This document shows, piece by piece, positions 25,146 to 33,715 of a stretch of DNA of 40,898 nucleotides. The notes beneath the pieces were generated by a model. It searched no databases and was not told the origin of the DNA. It saw only the letters and a list, made by a program, of their open reading frames with translations. A program made the translations under genes and the position numbers. The DNA lies in the IMG/VR virus record IMGVR_UViG_3300027730_000053, positions 1 through 40,898 of that record, one strand, 5' to 3'. Origin of the DNA: a virus. How positions within the stretch are numbered: the first letter of the stretch is position 1; every line of letters starts with the position of its first letter.

Positions 25146-25391
25146 ATGTCTGAGTCTCTCCAAACAGAAACACGCGCTTATTACGAGCAGGCCGCTTCGC
25201 TGGCCAGCAAGTATCCGGCAGGCTATTATGCCCTGTTCGTCGGCGCTCTCTGCCTGGGGGCTTATCCGAGCTACCGTGAGGCTCTGGATCAAGGTTATGA
25301 AAAGGCCCAGACCGCCAGCTTTTTGGTGAAGCAAATCACCTGCATGGAAGAAGTTCAGCGCATTGTCACCCCTGTGGTCACGCTGAGCTAA
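25146..25391 (+). CDS. Small protein of DUF5678-like type coupled to a retropepsin-like protease
   Basis: This is an 81-residue protein (MSESLQTETRAYYEQAASLA, then YALFVGALCLGAYPSYREAL). The pattern of G-x-Y-A-L-F-x-x-G, then a turn and EAL-x-x-G-Y-E-K resembles small DUF5678-like proteins that carry 'YVAI-x-G-x-V-x-G-x-s-x-x-EA-x-x-x-A' and often precede clan AA aspartic proteases. Its TAA stop overlaps the ATG of the next gene (TAATG), so the pair is translationally coupled. The start is set by the promoter at 25092-25120. The biological role is unknown. Confidence 0.6.
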   Translation: MSESLQTETRAYYEQAASLASKYPAGYYALFVGALCLGAYPSYREALDQGYEKAQTASFLVKQITCMEEVQRIVTPVVTLS

Positions 25392-25846
25392 TGTCCTTCA
25401 CCCTGGTCAACGGCCTCCCCATCGTCTCCATTCGCCTGGGGGTCAGTGAGGCATTCAAAAGCCACTGTGACCGACAGATGGAGCCCTATCCAGAGGATCT
25501 TCAGGTGCGTGCACTCATTGATACCGGGGCCAGCATCACGGTGATTGACGACCAGCTCGTCAGCCGCCTCTGCCTTCGCTCCAAGGGATTCTGCAAAGTC
25601 CGCGGCTTTGACAACAGCCCAGACGGCTCAGCCTCTCACAAAGAGTATCCCAACTACGATGTGTCGCTTTCCATCTGGAAGACGACCACCGAAACGACCC
25701 TTCACATCCCAGACCTCCAAGTCGTCGCCGTTCCTCTCGACTGCACGGACTATGACATGCTGTTAGGCATGGACGTGCTCCGGCGTTGCACGCTGCACTT
25801 CCATTTCTCGGACAACTTCTTTGATATTCAGGCAGCCGCCGCGTGA
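25391..25846 (+). CDS. Clan AA (retropepsin-like) aspartic protease
   Basis: This is a 151-residue protein with the signature ALIDTGASITVIDDQLVSRL (catalytic Asp44 in DTGA). About 80 residues later it shows the partner hydrophobic motif YDMLLGMDVLRRC, typical of retroviral-type aspartic proteases working as homodimers. It has no signal peptide, so it should be cytoplasmic. It is coupled to the upstream 81-residue gene, which could be its inhibitor, substrate or adaptor (inference). Such pairs are common in bacterial chromosomes but unusual within a phage head/packaging region. It converges with the gene at 25942-26352. Confidence 0.8.
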   Translation: MSFTLVNGLPIVSIRLGVSEAFKSHCDRQMEPYPEDLQVRALIDTGASITVIDDQLVSRLCLRSKGFCKVRGFDNSPDGSASHKEYPNYDVSLSIWKTTTETTLHIPDLQVVAVPLDCTDYDMLLGMDVLRRCTLHFHFSDNFFDIQAAAA

Positions 25847-25941
25847 CTGCTCCAGGCCCAACGGGCCGTCTGAATCAGCCCACCGTTGGAAAACGACCAC
25901 GATCCTCGTGCCGTCACGCTCTGAAAGGGCGTGGGAACGTG

Positions 25942-26352
25942 TCATGACACCCCAGCGTTCACAGACCTCACAGCGGACTCCGGCCCATCCCCATAATGCC
26001 CGATCAGCAGCCCATCGGCCACAAAACCGTGACCGTGGAATAAAAACCCAGCATTCTCCCCTGCATGCGCTCTCCACTCCAGCCGATAGCGTCGTGGCAG
26101 AAGTTGCCCACTAGGATTGTTAACAAGCGTGATTGTAAGCACTCCCGTGCCTGGAGTTCGGTCATTAGGCTCCACCCAGCTTGAGCGATACGTTCCGGTA
26201 AACCCAAAAGCATCCCTCTCTGAAGCCGCCTCACGCCTCGCGGCAGACTCCACCCCGATGTGATCGGTGCCCCGGTTGGTAAACTCTCCCACCAGATTGC
26301 CATTGGACGTGAGCTTGAAGTAGAATTCGCCAGGAAAGATTTCGGGATTCAT
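25942..26352 (-). CDS. Hypothetical beta-rich protein downstream of the ABC-3C operon
   Basis: This is a 136-residue protein: MNPEIFPGEFYFKLTSNGNL, then VGEFTNRGTDHIGVES, FGFTGTYRSSWVEPND, GVLTITLV, YRLEWRAH, and GHGFVADGLLIGHYGDGPE. The repeating G-x-Y/F-x-x-x-W, L-x-I, Y-x-L-x-W and G-x-G-x-x-x-D-G-x-L-x-G-x-Y spacing suggests an eight-stranded lipocalin- or avidin-like barrel of unknown ligand. It follows the ABC-3C ATPase gene by 74 nt on the same strand and could be co-transcribed with it. There is no signal peptide. The function is not assigned. Confidence 0.55.
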   Translation of the reverse strand: MNPEIFPGEFYFKLTSNGNLVGEFTNRGTDHIGVESAARREAASERDAFGFTGTYRSSWVEPNDRTPGTGVLTITLVNNPSGQLLPRRYRLEWRAHAGENAGFLFHGHGFVADGLLIGHYGDGPESAVRSVNAGVS

Positions 26353-26426
26353 CAGAGGGTGGTGAGAGTTGGAACAGCAATGCAGGGTGCTCAGTCAGCA
26401 TTCGAAGACATCCCCTCTTGGGAGAT

Positions 26427-28232
26427 TCATCTCTTCCGCCTGCGGCCTTTTTTGCCTTCTCCTTTTTCGTTGGGAGGATAAGTCAAAATACAGCCGAACA
26501 AACCACCATGATTTTGCTCATCGGTCAGTCGCGGCTCGATGATGTGCTTTAACAATTCAGGATGCCTGGTTTCAGCGTCAGAAAGACGATCGGTATTCAT
26601 CGTCGCCAAATACTGAAAACCGTTCTCCTCATCCTCAGCCAGCTTGCGGGCAAGGTTTAGAGCGTTGGTGATCTGCCGCTCTTCCAGCGGATCAAACAAG
26701 GGACTGTCATGCGCGAGCAAAGGGGGCATCATTCCCCGCTCCATGGCCAGTTGCATCAGCGTCAGGTCAAAACAAAGCATCTCCAGATTCGGAATGCCCC
26801 GACGTTCATCTGGACCGCCGCTGAAACGAATGCCCAGACCCTTTTGAGTGGGGTTGATCTGCAAGATTGAGGCTTTGTCACAAAGGATCTGTGACATTTG
26901 ATTAAACAAGACAGCAGCATCATTGAGAATCTCTTCTCGTTCGCGACGATCCTGCGCCATCTGCTGATCCACTTCGGCAAGCCTAACTTTAAGTTCTTTT
27001 CCACCATCCTCGATTTGATTGGCGATCTCCAGTCTTTTCCCCAGAGACGCAGCCTCGGAGTGATAGTTACCCAGTTCACGCGCGATGAGATTGTATGCGT
27101 CCAATGCGCCATGAGTCTTCAGCAATTGCATCAACTCCTGCAGACGTGGCTGAATCTGGGCAGACTCCGCCTCCCTTTGCTCGATCCGCTTTTCAGCTCC
27201 ACGGATTTCCCCATTCAGGTGCTCACGCCTGTTGTTGACGACGGCATGATGAAAACTTTGCACTCTGGCCAGATGCTCGCGAACAATGCCGGGCAGATCG
27301 ATCAACGCAGCTTCATAAACACGTTCGATGCTTTGCTCATCAGGAATCTGCTCTTCAGCCAGGGCAGCCTCCAGTTCTCTGATGAGTTCCCGATCAAGGG
27401 TGTTCAGATTCGCATTCTCGGCGATCTTTGAAGCCAAAGCAGACGCTTCACGCTCCACGTCCGCATATTGATCGAGCACTCGAAAAGCAGCGAGGTCCCT
27501 CTCAAGCCGTTTCACCTTGTCTTTGGCCACAGCCAGCTTTGCGCTTAACTGGGACGCTTCACCAAAGGCATCGCCCATCACACCGTCGGATTTTAAACTC
27601 CTGGCGAGTTGCTTATATTCCTTCCCCTGTTGGCGTAACTTTTCCAGTTGAGCGAAAAGCCTCCAATCCATCCCCAGCAGGTAAGCCAGATTCACCTGCA
27701 TCTGCCAGCCCTCAGACTGGAGATGACTGCTGGAGGCCTGCGCCTTCTGAAATCCTCCGTCAATGAAGCGCCGGACAAAGTATGAAAACAGCGGCCTGAA
27801 ACTGGGGCCAAAGCTTTCTGTGTTGCGGATGTCAAAGCACCATTCACCCAGTTTTTTACACCAATCCTGCACACTCATTTCGACAGGCTCTTGATGGCCC
27901 AGCAAATCCGCCCCACTCAAGCTTTCCTCGTAAAGCCGGATCAAGCCCGAATCACCCGCCACATCACGCTCCACCCTGACCTCATGTCCGCCCAGAGTGG
28001 CGCGCATACCAAAGGTCTGTCCCTTCAATTCCTGGGCACGAAAAGGATATTCATGACGCACACTGGCCCCTAACAAGAAGTGGATAATTTCAATGACACT
28101 TGTCTTCCCTGCATGATTACGGGATGGACGATCTTCATTGGCCTTGCTCTTGTCAGAAACTAAGAGGTTAAAACCGGGATTCAGCTTCACGGTTTTAAAA
28201 GCAGGCAGGGTGCTGTAAATCTCCCGGATCAT
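26427..28232 (-). CDS. ABC-3C system ATPase (SMC-like, DUF2326)
   Basis: This is a 601-residue protein. Its N-terminus (MIREIYSTLPAFKTVKLNPG, then FNLLVSDKS and SRNHAGKTSVIEIIHFLLGA) is the hallmark of DUF2326 ATPases, with a Walker A variant around residues 38-45 (RNHAGKTS). Residues about 170-450 are a long coiled coil with a central hinge. The C-terminal LLAHDSPLFDPLEERQI carries the Walker B and D-loop region, followed by FQYLATMNTDRL. In the ABC-3C systems described from comparative genomics (Krishnan, Burroughs, Iyer and Aravind), such an ATPase acts with a small middle component and an effector protein in predicted conflict with invading DNA. It overlaps the middle component by 4 nt (ATGA). 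The low-G+C stretch suggests transfer. Confidence 0.85.
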   Translation of the reverse strand: MIREIYSTLPAFKTVKLNPGFNLLVSDKSKANEDRPSRNHAGKTSVIEIIHFLLGASVRHEYPFRAQELKGQTFGMRATLGGHEVRVERDVAGDSGLIRLYEESLSGADLLGHQEPVEMSVQDWCKKLGEWCFDIRNTESFGPSFRPLFSYFVRRFIDGGFQKAQASSSHLQSEGWQMQVNLAYLLGMDWRLFAQLEKLRQQGKEYKQLARSLKSDGVMGDAFGEASQLSAKLAVAKDKVKRLERDLAAFRVLDQYADVEREASALASKIAENANLNTLDRELIRELEAALAEEQIPDEQSIERVYEAALIDLPGIVREHLARVQSFHHAVVNNRREHLNGEIRGAEKRIEQREAESAQIQPRLQELMQLLKTHGALDAYNLIARELGNYHSEAASLGKRLEIANQIEDGGKELKVRLAEVDQQMAQDRREREEILNDAAVLFNQMSQILCDKASILQINPTQKGLGIRFSGGPDERRGIPNLEMLCFDLTLMQLAMERGMMPPLLAHDSPLFDPLEERQITNALNLARKLAEDEENGFQYLATMNTDRLSDAETRHPELLKHIIEPRLTDEQNHGGLFGCILTYPPNEKGEGKKGRRRKR

Positions 28233-28453
28233 GGTGTCCTTCGAGAGAGTATTCCCTTCTTCATTTCCACAGCGCCGAGTGCGAAAAGCAAATCCAGGGC
28301 GAGAATGAACCAGTCAAAGGTCACGGCACCCCGCTTCCGGTAGGCATCCCAAAGCCCCGACACGGTGCGCTCCTCATGAAGCAATTCCAGCAACGCAGCC
28401 CCCACACCGAGGAGGCAGCGGTCTGGTTTGAGATGTTTGCCGGGGAGAATCAT
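28229..28453 (-). CDS. ABC-3C middle component (MC6-like)
   Basis: This is a 74-residue protein. The start MILPGKHLKPDRCLLGVGAA, then TVSGLWDAYRKRG and FDWFILALDLLFALGAVEMK, matches the small helical middle component 6 of ABC-3C systems: ILP-x-KH-x-x-x-x-x-LLG-GA, TVS-LW, F-x-LALD-LYALGAVE. It is predicted to bridge ATPase and effector. It overlaps both the upstream effector gene and the downstream ATPase gene by four bases (ATGA at 28450-28453 and 28229-28232), so the three genes are strictly co-translated. Confidence 0.85.
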   Translation of the reverse strand: MILPGKHLKPDRCLLGVGAALLELLHEERTVSGLWDAYRKRGAVTFDWFILALDLLFALGAVEMKKGILSRRTP

Positions 28454-29370
28454 GAATCGTAACCGTGAGGAGCGTTTTCGAAGATGTCACATTTGTCGAA
28501 AAAATACGCCAGCACAACGGAGACGGCGGCTTGGTGGCTGATTTCTTCTTTCTCAAAAAACGAGCAGTATTTTTTGAGACCGTCCAGGATGCGGTCATTG
28601 CTGAGCAGCCCCAATCTCAGTTCCTGATACTTCGCATTGAGACATTTGGCGATCTTCTCCCCCTTCGACACATCCCTAGAATGATCGAAGATCTGTTCCA
28701 CAAGCCGCACCTTCAATCGAGCATTGGCCAGGAATTCCCGGTAAGCCGGACTGAACCCATTATAATCCAGCTTCTTCCCACTGGGAATTTCTAAAGGCTT
28801 GGGCGGGTGCCTCTGCATCTTCTCCTCCAAATGGCTGATCACATTCAAGATTTCAGGCACCTGCAAATGAAGAACATCTTCCCTTGTTACATCTGGGCCG
28901 AACCTTTCTTGCAGATCAGCAAGAGGCATCTGTTGATGAATCTCGCTCCATAGACGATCCCGATCCCAGGTTTCGATGAGCATATTAGGATGCCGACCTT
29001 TGAGCTCGTTCACCACAGCCACTGACTCTGGGCCCAAAGCCCGGTCCATATCTCCATAGATGAAGACCCATTCGGCCATGCCTCCCTGGTTCTTTAAAAA
29101 GTCATAGGCTCCCTGAAAATCGCCTTTGATCTTTTCTGCCATCTCTCTGTCGGTCGGATTCCTTGCAGCGTAACACTGGTAGATGAGCCGACGGCTGATC
29201 ACATGTCCATCTATGCCCTTGTCACCACGGGAAACACGGACCTTGTTAAAATCCCCAGCGCCATGAATGACTTCCAGGAGATTGGCTACCCAGGACTGAA
29301 AATCGTTCGTTCGCTGATCGTCAAACTCTCGAGCAAACCGGAGATAAGCATGAGTATGTTTGATGGACAT
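28450..29370 (-). CDS. ABC-3C effector-type protein with restriction-endonuclease-like N-terminus
   Basis: This is a 306-residue protein beginning MSIKHTHAYLRFAREFDDQR. Residues about 20-70 carry FQSWVANLLE, then VSRGDKGIDGHVISRRLIYQ and CYAARNP. The E33, D54 (GIDG) and Q65 positions fit a PD-(D/E)xK-like fold, but the usual lysine after the Q is replaced (Q-C-Y-A), which may make it a sensor or inactive nuclease. Residues 180-306 are helical, with a conserved PEILNVISHLE and a C-terminal segment that would contact the ATPase module. As first gene of the three-gene operon it fits the effector of ABC-3C. I start at ATG 29370, since the longer frame (29460) adds 30 atypical residues. Confidence 0.7.
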   Translation of the reverse strand: MSIKHTHAYLRFAREFDDQRTNDFQSWVANLLEVIHGAGDFNKVRVSRGDKGIDGHVISRRLIYQCYAARNPTDREMAEKIKGDFQGAYDFLKNQGGMAEWVFIYGDMDRALGPESVAVVNELKGRHPNMLIETWDRDRLWSEIHQQMPLADLQERFGPDVTREDVLHLQVPEILNVISHLEEKMQRHPPKPLEIPSGKKLDYNGFSPAYREFLANARLKVRLVEQIFDHSRDVSKGEKIAKCLNAKYQELRLGLLSNDRILDGLKKYCSFFEKEEISHQAAVSVVLAYFFDKCDIFENAPHGYDS

Positions 29371-29472
29371 CAGGCGTGACGGAGAGGCAAGGGGATTATT
29401 AAGATAAGTTAATTTACTTAAACAATCTGGACTGGGCAACTCAAAAGAATGGCTGCCCATTCAGCATCCCCC

Positions 29473-31089
29473 TCACCGCCCCACAAACCCAAACCGCGCC
29501 ACTTCTCTCCTGCCGCGTCTGCAGTTCCCACGCCCGCCGAGATCCAAGTCGTCATCCTCCTCATCGCGCCTGCTTTTCACCGCCGTGCTGAAGGTGGGGA
29601 TGAGGCCGAGGGCGCTGGCTTCGGCGAAGGTTCTCAGGGCGTCGGCGGTGTGGTCGCAGAGGCCGTCTTTGAGGGGGTGGTCCAGGTAGTGGCCGGTGGC
29701 TTTGTTCAGGGCGCGGCGGTAGTTTTCCAGACGGCCCAGGGCGGAGGGGAGTTTATCGCCGGAGGATTCGGTTTCGATGTCGCAGCGGGTGTGAAACCAG
29801 CACTGGGGGAGCAGGCGGCGGACGTAGCCGATGCCGGTCCACACATCGGGGATGCGGGGGACGACCTGGATCTGCGCGGCCTTCAGCCCGGCCTCGATCA
29901 TTTGCGTGTAGAATGATTTGTTAGACCCTTTGTCGGTCTGGTGCGCATCGTGCGGGACGTAGCTTTTGGCGATGAGGCCATGCGCGGCCTCCCAGCGGCG
30001 CACCTGGGCCACGAGGCCTGCGGCTCCACCACCGGCGTCGGCGCTCCAGGCGAGGATGTTGATGTCCTTGGCCGTGGGCTGGATCAGCCACCCGGCCAGG
30101 CTGTCGCCACCGCAGTCCCAGAAGGTGTAGAGCGGCAGGTGCGGCTCGGGATTGAAGGCACGCACGCGGCCCTGGGCGCGGACGCTGGCGAGCTGCGGGT
30201 AGATGGCGCCGAGCACGACGGCCATGTCGCATTCCTCGATGGTGGTGGGGAATTCCTGCAGCATGTCATCGCCCTGCTCGCGGCGCTTTTTTTCATACCA
30301 GGCCTGGCGGTCCAGGGGGATGTCCAGGCCGTGTTCCTCGCGCAGCTTTCTGAAGTAGCGGATGACCTCGGCATTGTGCGGTTCCTGGCCTAACAAACGA
30401 TAGTCGGGATGGTTGATCCAGGAGAAAAAATGCAGCCGCCAGTCCGCTGCGGTCATCGGTCGGCCAACGCTTTCTTTGGCGAGGCGAAAGAGGTCATAGC
30501 ACGGCCCCACGCGACCGCCGCGCATGGTGGTCTCCACATCCACGATATCGCCCGGCAGCACGGCATTGATGGAGCCGAGCCGGATCTTGCGGCCCTTTTC
30601 GGGTGAGGCGTCACAGATGGGGCCGTATTCAGACACGTGCAGGCGCTGCGGCGTGCGTCCGGTGAAGGAGGTGCCGGCCTGGTAACTGCTGCCATTGGCC
30701 CAGGCCATCTCGCTGTGGTTGTCCGTGGTCAGGCGGTTGGCGGCATGGATGAGCTTCCACAGGGCGGCGATGGCGGGGTCGGGGTGCTTGGGGCCATTCG
30801 TCCAGGCAAAGCGGAAGATCTCCAGCTTTTCCCAGGCAGCGGCCTCGGTCTCATCGATGATGGCACACTTAAAGTTAGGCTGAAAGAGGCAGTCGTCACC
30901 GTTTTCCAGGACGATCTCCGTGGAGATGCCCAGCTTGCGCGCCTTGGGCACGAAGTTGCGGCGATGCCGGTTCGCGCGAAAGGCGAGCTGCTCAGGCCGG
31001 GCCTTGAACGGGATGGCCGCGCCGTTGACCAGGATGAGGTAGAGGTTTTCCAGGCGCCAGGCGCGGTCTTTGAGTTGAGGTGGAAGCAT
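29473..31089 (-). CDS. Terminase large subunit
   Basis: This is a 538-residue protein. The ATPase part shows a degenerate Walker A (NFVPKARKLGISTEI), a DEAAAWEKL motif and the coupling segment RLHVSEYGPICD. The nuclease part shows FWDCGGDSLAGWLI (first Asp), YVPHDAHQTDKG (second Asp) and a closing DHTADALRTF (third Asp). This is the layout of phage terminases that pump DNA through the portal and cut it at headful or unit length. The C-terminal tail is basic and acidic in turns. The small terminase is 240 nt upstream, past a repeat region. Downstream, the ABC-3C operon replaces the usual direct link to the portal. Confidence 0.9.
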   Translation of the reverse strand: MLPPQLKDRAWRLENLYLILVNGAAIPFKARPEQLAFRANRHRRNFVPKARKLGISTEIVLENGDDCLFQPNFKCAIIDETEAAAWEKLEIFRFAWTNGPKHPDPAIAALWKLIHAANRLTTDNHSEMAWANGSSYQAGTSFTGRTPQRLHVSEYGPICDASPEKGRKIRLGSINAVLPGDIVDVETTMRGGRVGPCYDLFRLAKESVGRPMTAADWRLHFFSWINHPDYRLLGQEPHNAEVIRYFRKLREEHGLDIPLDRQAWYEKKRREQGDDMLQEFPTTIEECDMAVVLGAIYPQLASVRAQGRVRAFNPEPHLPLYTFWDCGGDSLAGWLIQPTAKDINILAWSADAGGGAAGLVAQVRRWEAAHGLIAKSYVPHDAHQTDKGSNKSFYTQMIEAGLKAAQIQVVPRIPDVWTGIGYVRRLLPQCWFHTRCDIETESSGDKLPSALGRLENYRRALNKATGHYLDHPLKDGLCDHTADALRTFAEASALGLIPTFSTAVKSRRDEEDDDLDLGGRGNCRRGRREVARFGFVGR

Positions 31090-31329
31090 GGGGAAGTGTT
31101 CAGTGTTCAGTGTTCAGTGTTCAGTGGCAGGGAGCTTGGGGCTTGGAGCATGGAATGAAGGGCGGATCATGATGTGGGGTGGGATGGTTTTAGCCGCAGA
31201 GGGGCAAAGGAGCAGAGGTGGCAAAGGTTTGGGTTGGTCTATAAAACATTCTCTCTGCGCCCTTGGCCTCTCTGCCCCTCTGCGGCCAAAACGAACAACC
31301 CACGGCCATGACTGATCACTGAAAACTGA
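31090..31329. repeat. Repeat-filled spacer between small and large terminase genes
   Basis: From right to left on the minus strand this holds a CACTGATCACTG array (31310-31343), a long hairpin built from GCCGCAGAGGGGCAAAGG (31193 on) and GGCCTCTCTGCCCCTCTGCG (31265 on), a GCTTGGGGCTTGGAGCATGG then AATGAA repeat (31135-31158), and a short run of GTTCAGT heptads (31099-31126). I see no gene or clear promoter in it. Confidence 0.7.
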
Positions 31330-31806
31330 TCACTGATCACTGCCGCCATGCGTCAGCGCACGCAGTTCCCCGAGGGCGGTTTCCAGGTCATCGGTCCTCC
31401 CGGTGGGTTTGTCTTTTTCGGGCTGGAGGTCCCCGGCGAGTTTGGAGTCCAGCTCGATGGCGCGGAGCTTGCACGGCAGCTTCACGGTGAGGCCGCCTTT
31501 GGCATCGGTCTTCATCTCCTCGGCCAGGGGGGAGTCCGCCTGCACGCTGCCCACGGGGGTGCGGACGATGGCGGCCAGGAAGGCGCGTTTTTCCAGCAGG
31601 GTCATCACGGCGGACCCGCCCAGGGCATCCGCCTCCCCGCGCAGCTTTGTGATCTCCGCCTGGATCTCCAGCTTCTGCATCAGGCGGGAGCCGCCGGTCT
31701 CCGCGCTGGTTTGACACGCTTTTGGATAGGCCGCCGCATACGCCGCCGTGGCATTCATCCCCTGGACGATGCCTTCACAAAATTTCCTCTGCGGTCCTGT
31801 AAGCAC
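31330..31806 (-). CDS. Terminase small subunit
   Basis: This protein has 158 residues from a GTG start. The motif LTGPQRKFCEGIVQGMNATA, then AYAAAYPKACQTSAETGGSR and LMQKLEIQAEITKLRGEA, is the helix-turn-helix N-terminal pattern of the Terminase_2 family, which recognises phage DNA for packaging. The C-terminal half is charged and probably oligomerises. The frame remains open to 31953, but the extra residues translate a CATTCGT/CCCGCACGCGGG repeat (about 31860-31890), so the true start should be near the conserved domain. I choose GTG at 31806 with moderate certainty. Confidence 0.75.
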   Translation of the reverse strand: MLTGPQRKFCEGIVQGMNATAAYAAAYPKACQTSAETGGSRLMQKLEIQAEITKLRGEADALGGSAVMTLLEKRAFLAAIVRTPVGSVQADSPLAEEMKTDAKGGLTVKLPCKLRAIELDSKLAGDLQPEKDKPTGRTDDLETALGELRALTHGGSDQ

Positions 31807-32017
31807 ATGAGGAAGCGGGGGATTAACTTTGAGGATGTCAAGGGAGGAAGGCGGAAAAAATGATCCCGCGTGCGGGAACGAATGACGAAGGCAAGGGGGC
31901 TGGCCCCACGCCCATTCGTCCCGACGGGGATCAACCGAGGATTCCTTTGTCACAGAGCTGCGGGTTTTATCTATTCAGACCTTAGTCCCACCCGAAAGCC
32001 ACAGCCCCTTCCCGATC

Positions 32018-33484
32018 ATGGCCAAAGCCCCCTCATCTTCATCCTCCATCCCACTGCCGGACTCTTCCACCGTGCCCGTGTCCATTCCTCCCCCGGAACA
32101 CCCCCCCCCCCCCCCCCCTGCCGCGCACACATTCACCAGCCTGCAGGAGATCAAAGATCACATCAACCAACTCGCAGACACCCATGACCTCAGCCGCAAC
32201 CCCAACGGCACCGGGCGCGACTTTATCTTCCTGCCCTTCAACCGCAACGAATGCGGCGAAGAACTGCAGCGGGACGTCCAAACCATGGCCGAAAACATGC
32301 CCGTGCGGCAACTGGCCCTGGACCTTTATAAACACGGGGCCGCAGAGCCTCGTGGCACCCACCCCCAAGGCGTCACTTGGGACGAGCCCACCTTCATCCA
32401 GCAGCTCAACCAATGCCCCGCCGCCCTTCAACAGCAACTGCTCATCCAGGCCGCCCTCAAAAGCCCCACCCTCATTCAATTTGGGGAGGCCAAGCCATGG
32501 GACGCAGCCCCAGCAGCCTCCACCTCCTCATCCTTGTCCAGCAGCAGCAGTTCCTCTTCCTCCAGCAGCAGCTTGGCCGCCGCCCCCTCTGCCCCGGCCC
32601 CTGCACACCGCCCCGGCCCCGGTGACACCGTTTTCATCGCCGGACACGGGTCTTTCGATCATAACAACGTCGTCTCCTCACCACTTTCAGAAGACCCCAG
32701 GCACCTTCTGGCAGTCCCCCCGAGAGAACTGCTCGTGCGCATGCACAACAGCGGCATCCCCGAGTCCATCAGCGAGATCAGTCTGCAAAGCTGCGGCGCG
32801 AGTGGAGAGCTCTTCAAAAGCCTCAGGGACACCACGCTCAAAGAAGGCCTCTACAACCAAAGCCAAATCATCGCCTACGGCCCCGATGAAAAAAGCTACA
32901 TGCTGAAAAACGAAAAGCCCCTGAGCCATCTGGACAAAGGCATGCACCTGATAACGCTCAGACGAGACCAGGATCAACTCGCCAGCCTCAACGAAAAACT
33001 GAAAAGCAACATCGACGCAAGAAACAAGGCCCAAGAAGTCCTCGAAGCCATCCCCGAACACAAGCGCCAAGCCCGCAAAAACCAGGAAGATCTCATCCAA
33101 ACCAACAACCAAGCAATCGCCGAACTGACCCTGCAAAAAGACGCCCTCATCAAGAGTGGCAGCCAAGCAGTAAACAATACCCGCCAGCCGCGCGCCGGCC
33201 TGCACCGTCACGGCAGCACCGGGCAGGCCATGGCGGAAACCGCCGGCAGCCGCCCCCCTGCCCCGCCACGCCTGGCCCCCGAGACCGAGGCAACGCCGCA
33301 GCTCAGCGCTGACACCGCGTCCTCCTCTTCCTCCTCTTCACTGTCCACCGCCTCTTCCTCCTCCTCAGCCGAGCCCAAGGCCGACGCCGAGGGCGAAGAA
33401 AAGCGCAAAAGTGTCAAGGACGACATCGCCTGGAAATCCGCAAAACCCAGCGCCTACCAGCCCTCCCTCCGCTCCAAACAGTGA
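32018..33484 (+). CDS. Ser/Pro-rich protein with a putative C80-type cysteine protease core and a poly-C tract
   Basis: This is a 488-residue protein with no signal peptide. Residues 11-35 are Ser/Pro-rich and contain six prolines encoded by a run of 18 C (32101-32118). Residues 166-200 are poly-Ser/Ala/Pro. Residues about 200-300 contain GDTVFIAGHGSFDHNN (His209), then RELLVRMHNSGIPESISEIS and LQSCGASGELFKSL (Cys258). His in a GHG loop and Cys at the end of a strand 45-50 residues later recall the C80 (MARTX-type) and related caspase-like cysteine proteases. Residues about 320-380 are coiled coil, and the tail is Ser-rich. The composition resembles secreted effectors or toxins. It is on the opposite strand to the terminase. 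The fold assignment is tentative. Confidence 0.6.
   Translation: MAKAPSSSSSIPLPDSSTVPVSIPPPEHPPPPPPAAHTFTSLQEIKDHINQLADTHDLSRNPNGTGRDFIFLPFNRNECGEELQRDVQTMAENMPVRQLALDLYKHGAAEPRGTHPQGVTWDEPTFIQQLNQCPAALQQQLLIQAALKSPTLIQFGEAKPWDAAPAASTSSSLSSSSSSSSSSSSLAAAPSAPAPAHRPGPGDTVFIAGHGSFDHNNVVSSPLSEDPRHLLAVPPRELLVRMHNSGIPESISEISLQSCGASGELFKSLRDTTLKEGLYNQSQIIAYGPDEKSYMLKNEKPLSHLDKGMHLITLRRDQDQLASLNEKLKSNIDARNKAQEVLEAIPEHKRQARKNQEDLIQTNNQAIAELTLQKDALIKSGSQAVNNTRQPRAGLHRHGSTGQAMAETAGSRPPAPPRLAPETEATPQLSADTASSSSSSSLSTASSSSSAEPKADAEGEEKRKSVKDDIAWKSAKPSAYQPSLRSKQ
32101..32118 (+). repeat. Poly-C tract of 18 bases inside a coding region
   Basis: An uninterrupted run of 18 C lies at codons 28-34 of the gene at 32018-33484. 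A gain or loss of one or two bases would shift the frame just after the start. Homopolymers of this length are prone to slipped-strand changes and are a classic form of phase-variable switch. Sequencing error in such a run is also possible. Confidence 0.9.
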
Positions 33485-33715
33485 CCGGCACCCGTCGCAC
33501 TGCGCCGGGGCTTGCGACTATTCCACACTTTTGGATAGGCGGTGGGCAGCGTTCGGTGGGCCTTCATGATACCGCAAAGGAAGGCGGAGGAGGCCGAGAA
33601 AGACCCACGCCTAACAACAAGCTTGACATCTAGCATAATACCCTGTGCCCGGAAACCAAAGGTTTGTGACCACCCTGACTTTCCGTGAAAATGGGGCACA
33701 AACGAAGGACCGATC

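Noticed and set aside
33624-33645. TTGACA near TAATAC as a promoter upstream of 33715
   Set aside because: The two boxes are only about 7 nt apart, far from the 17-nt spacing needed, and no gene follows in that direction.
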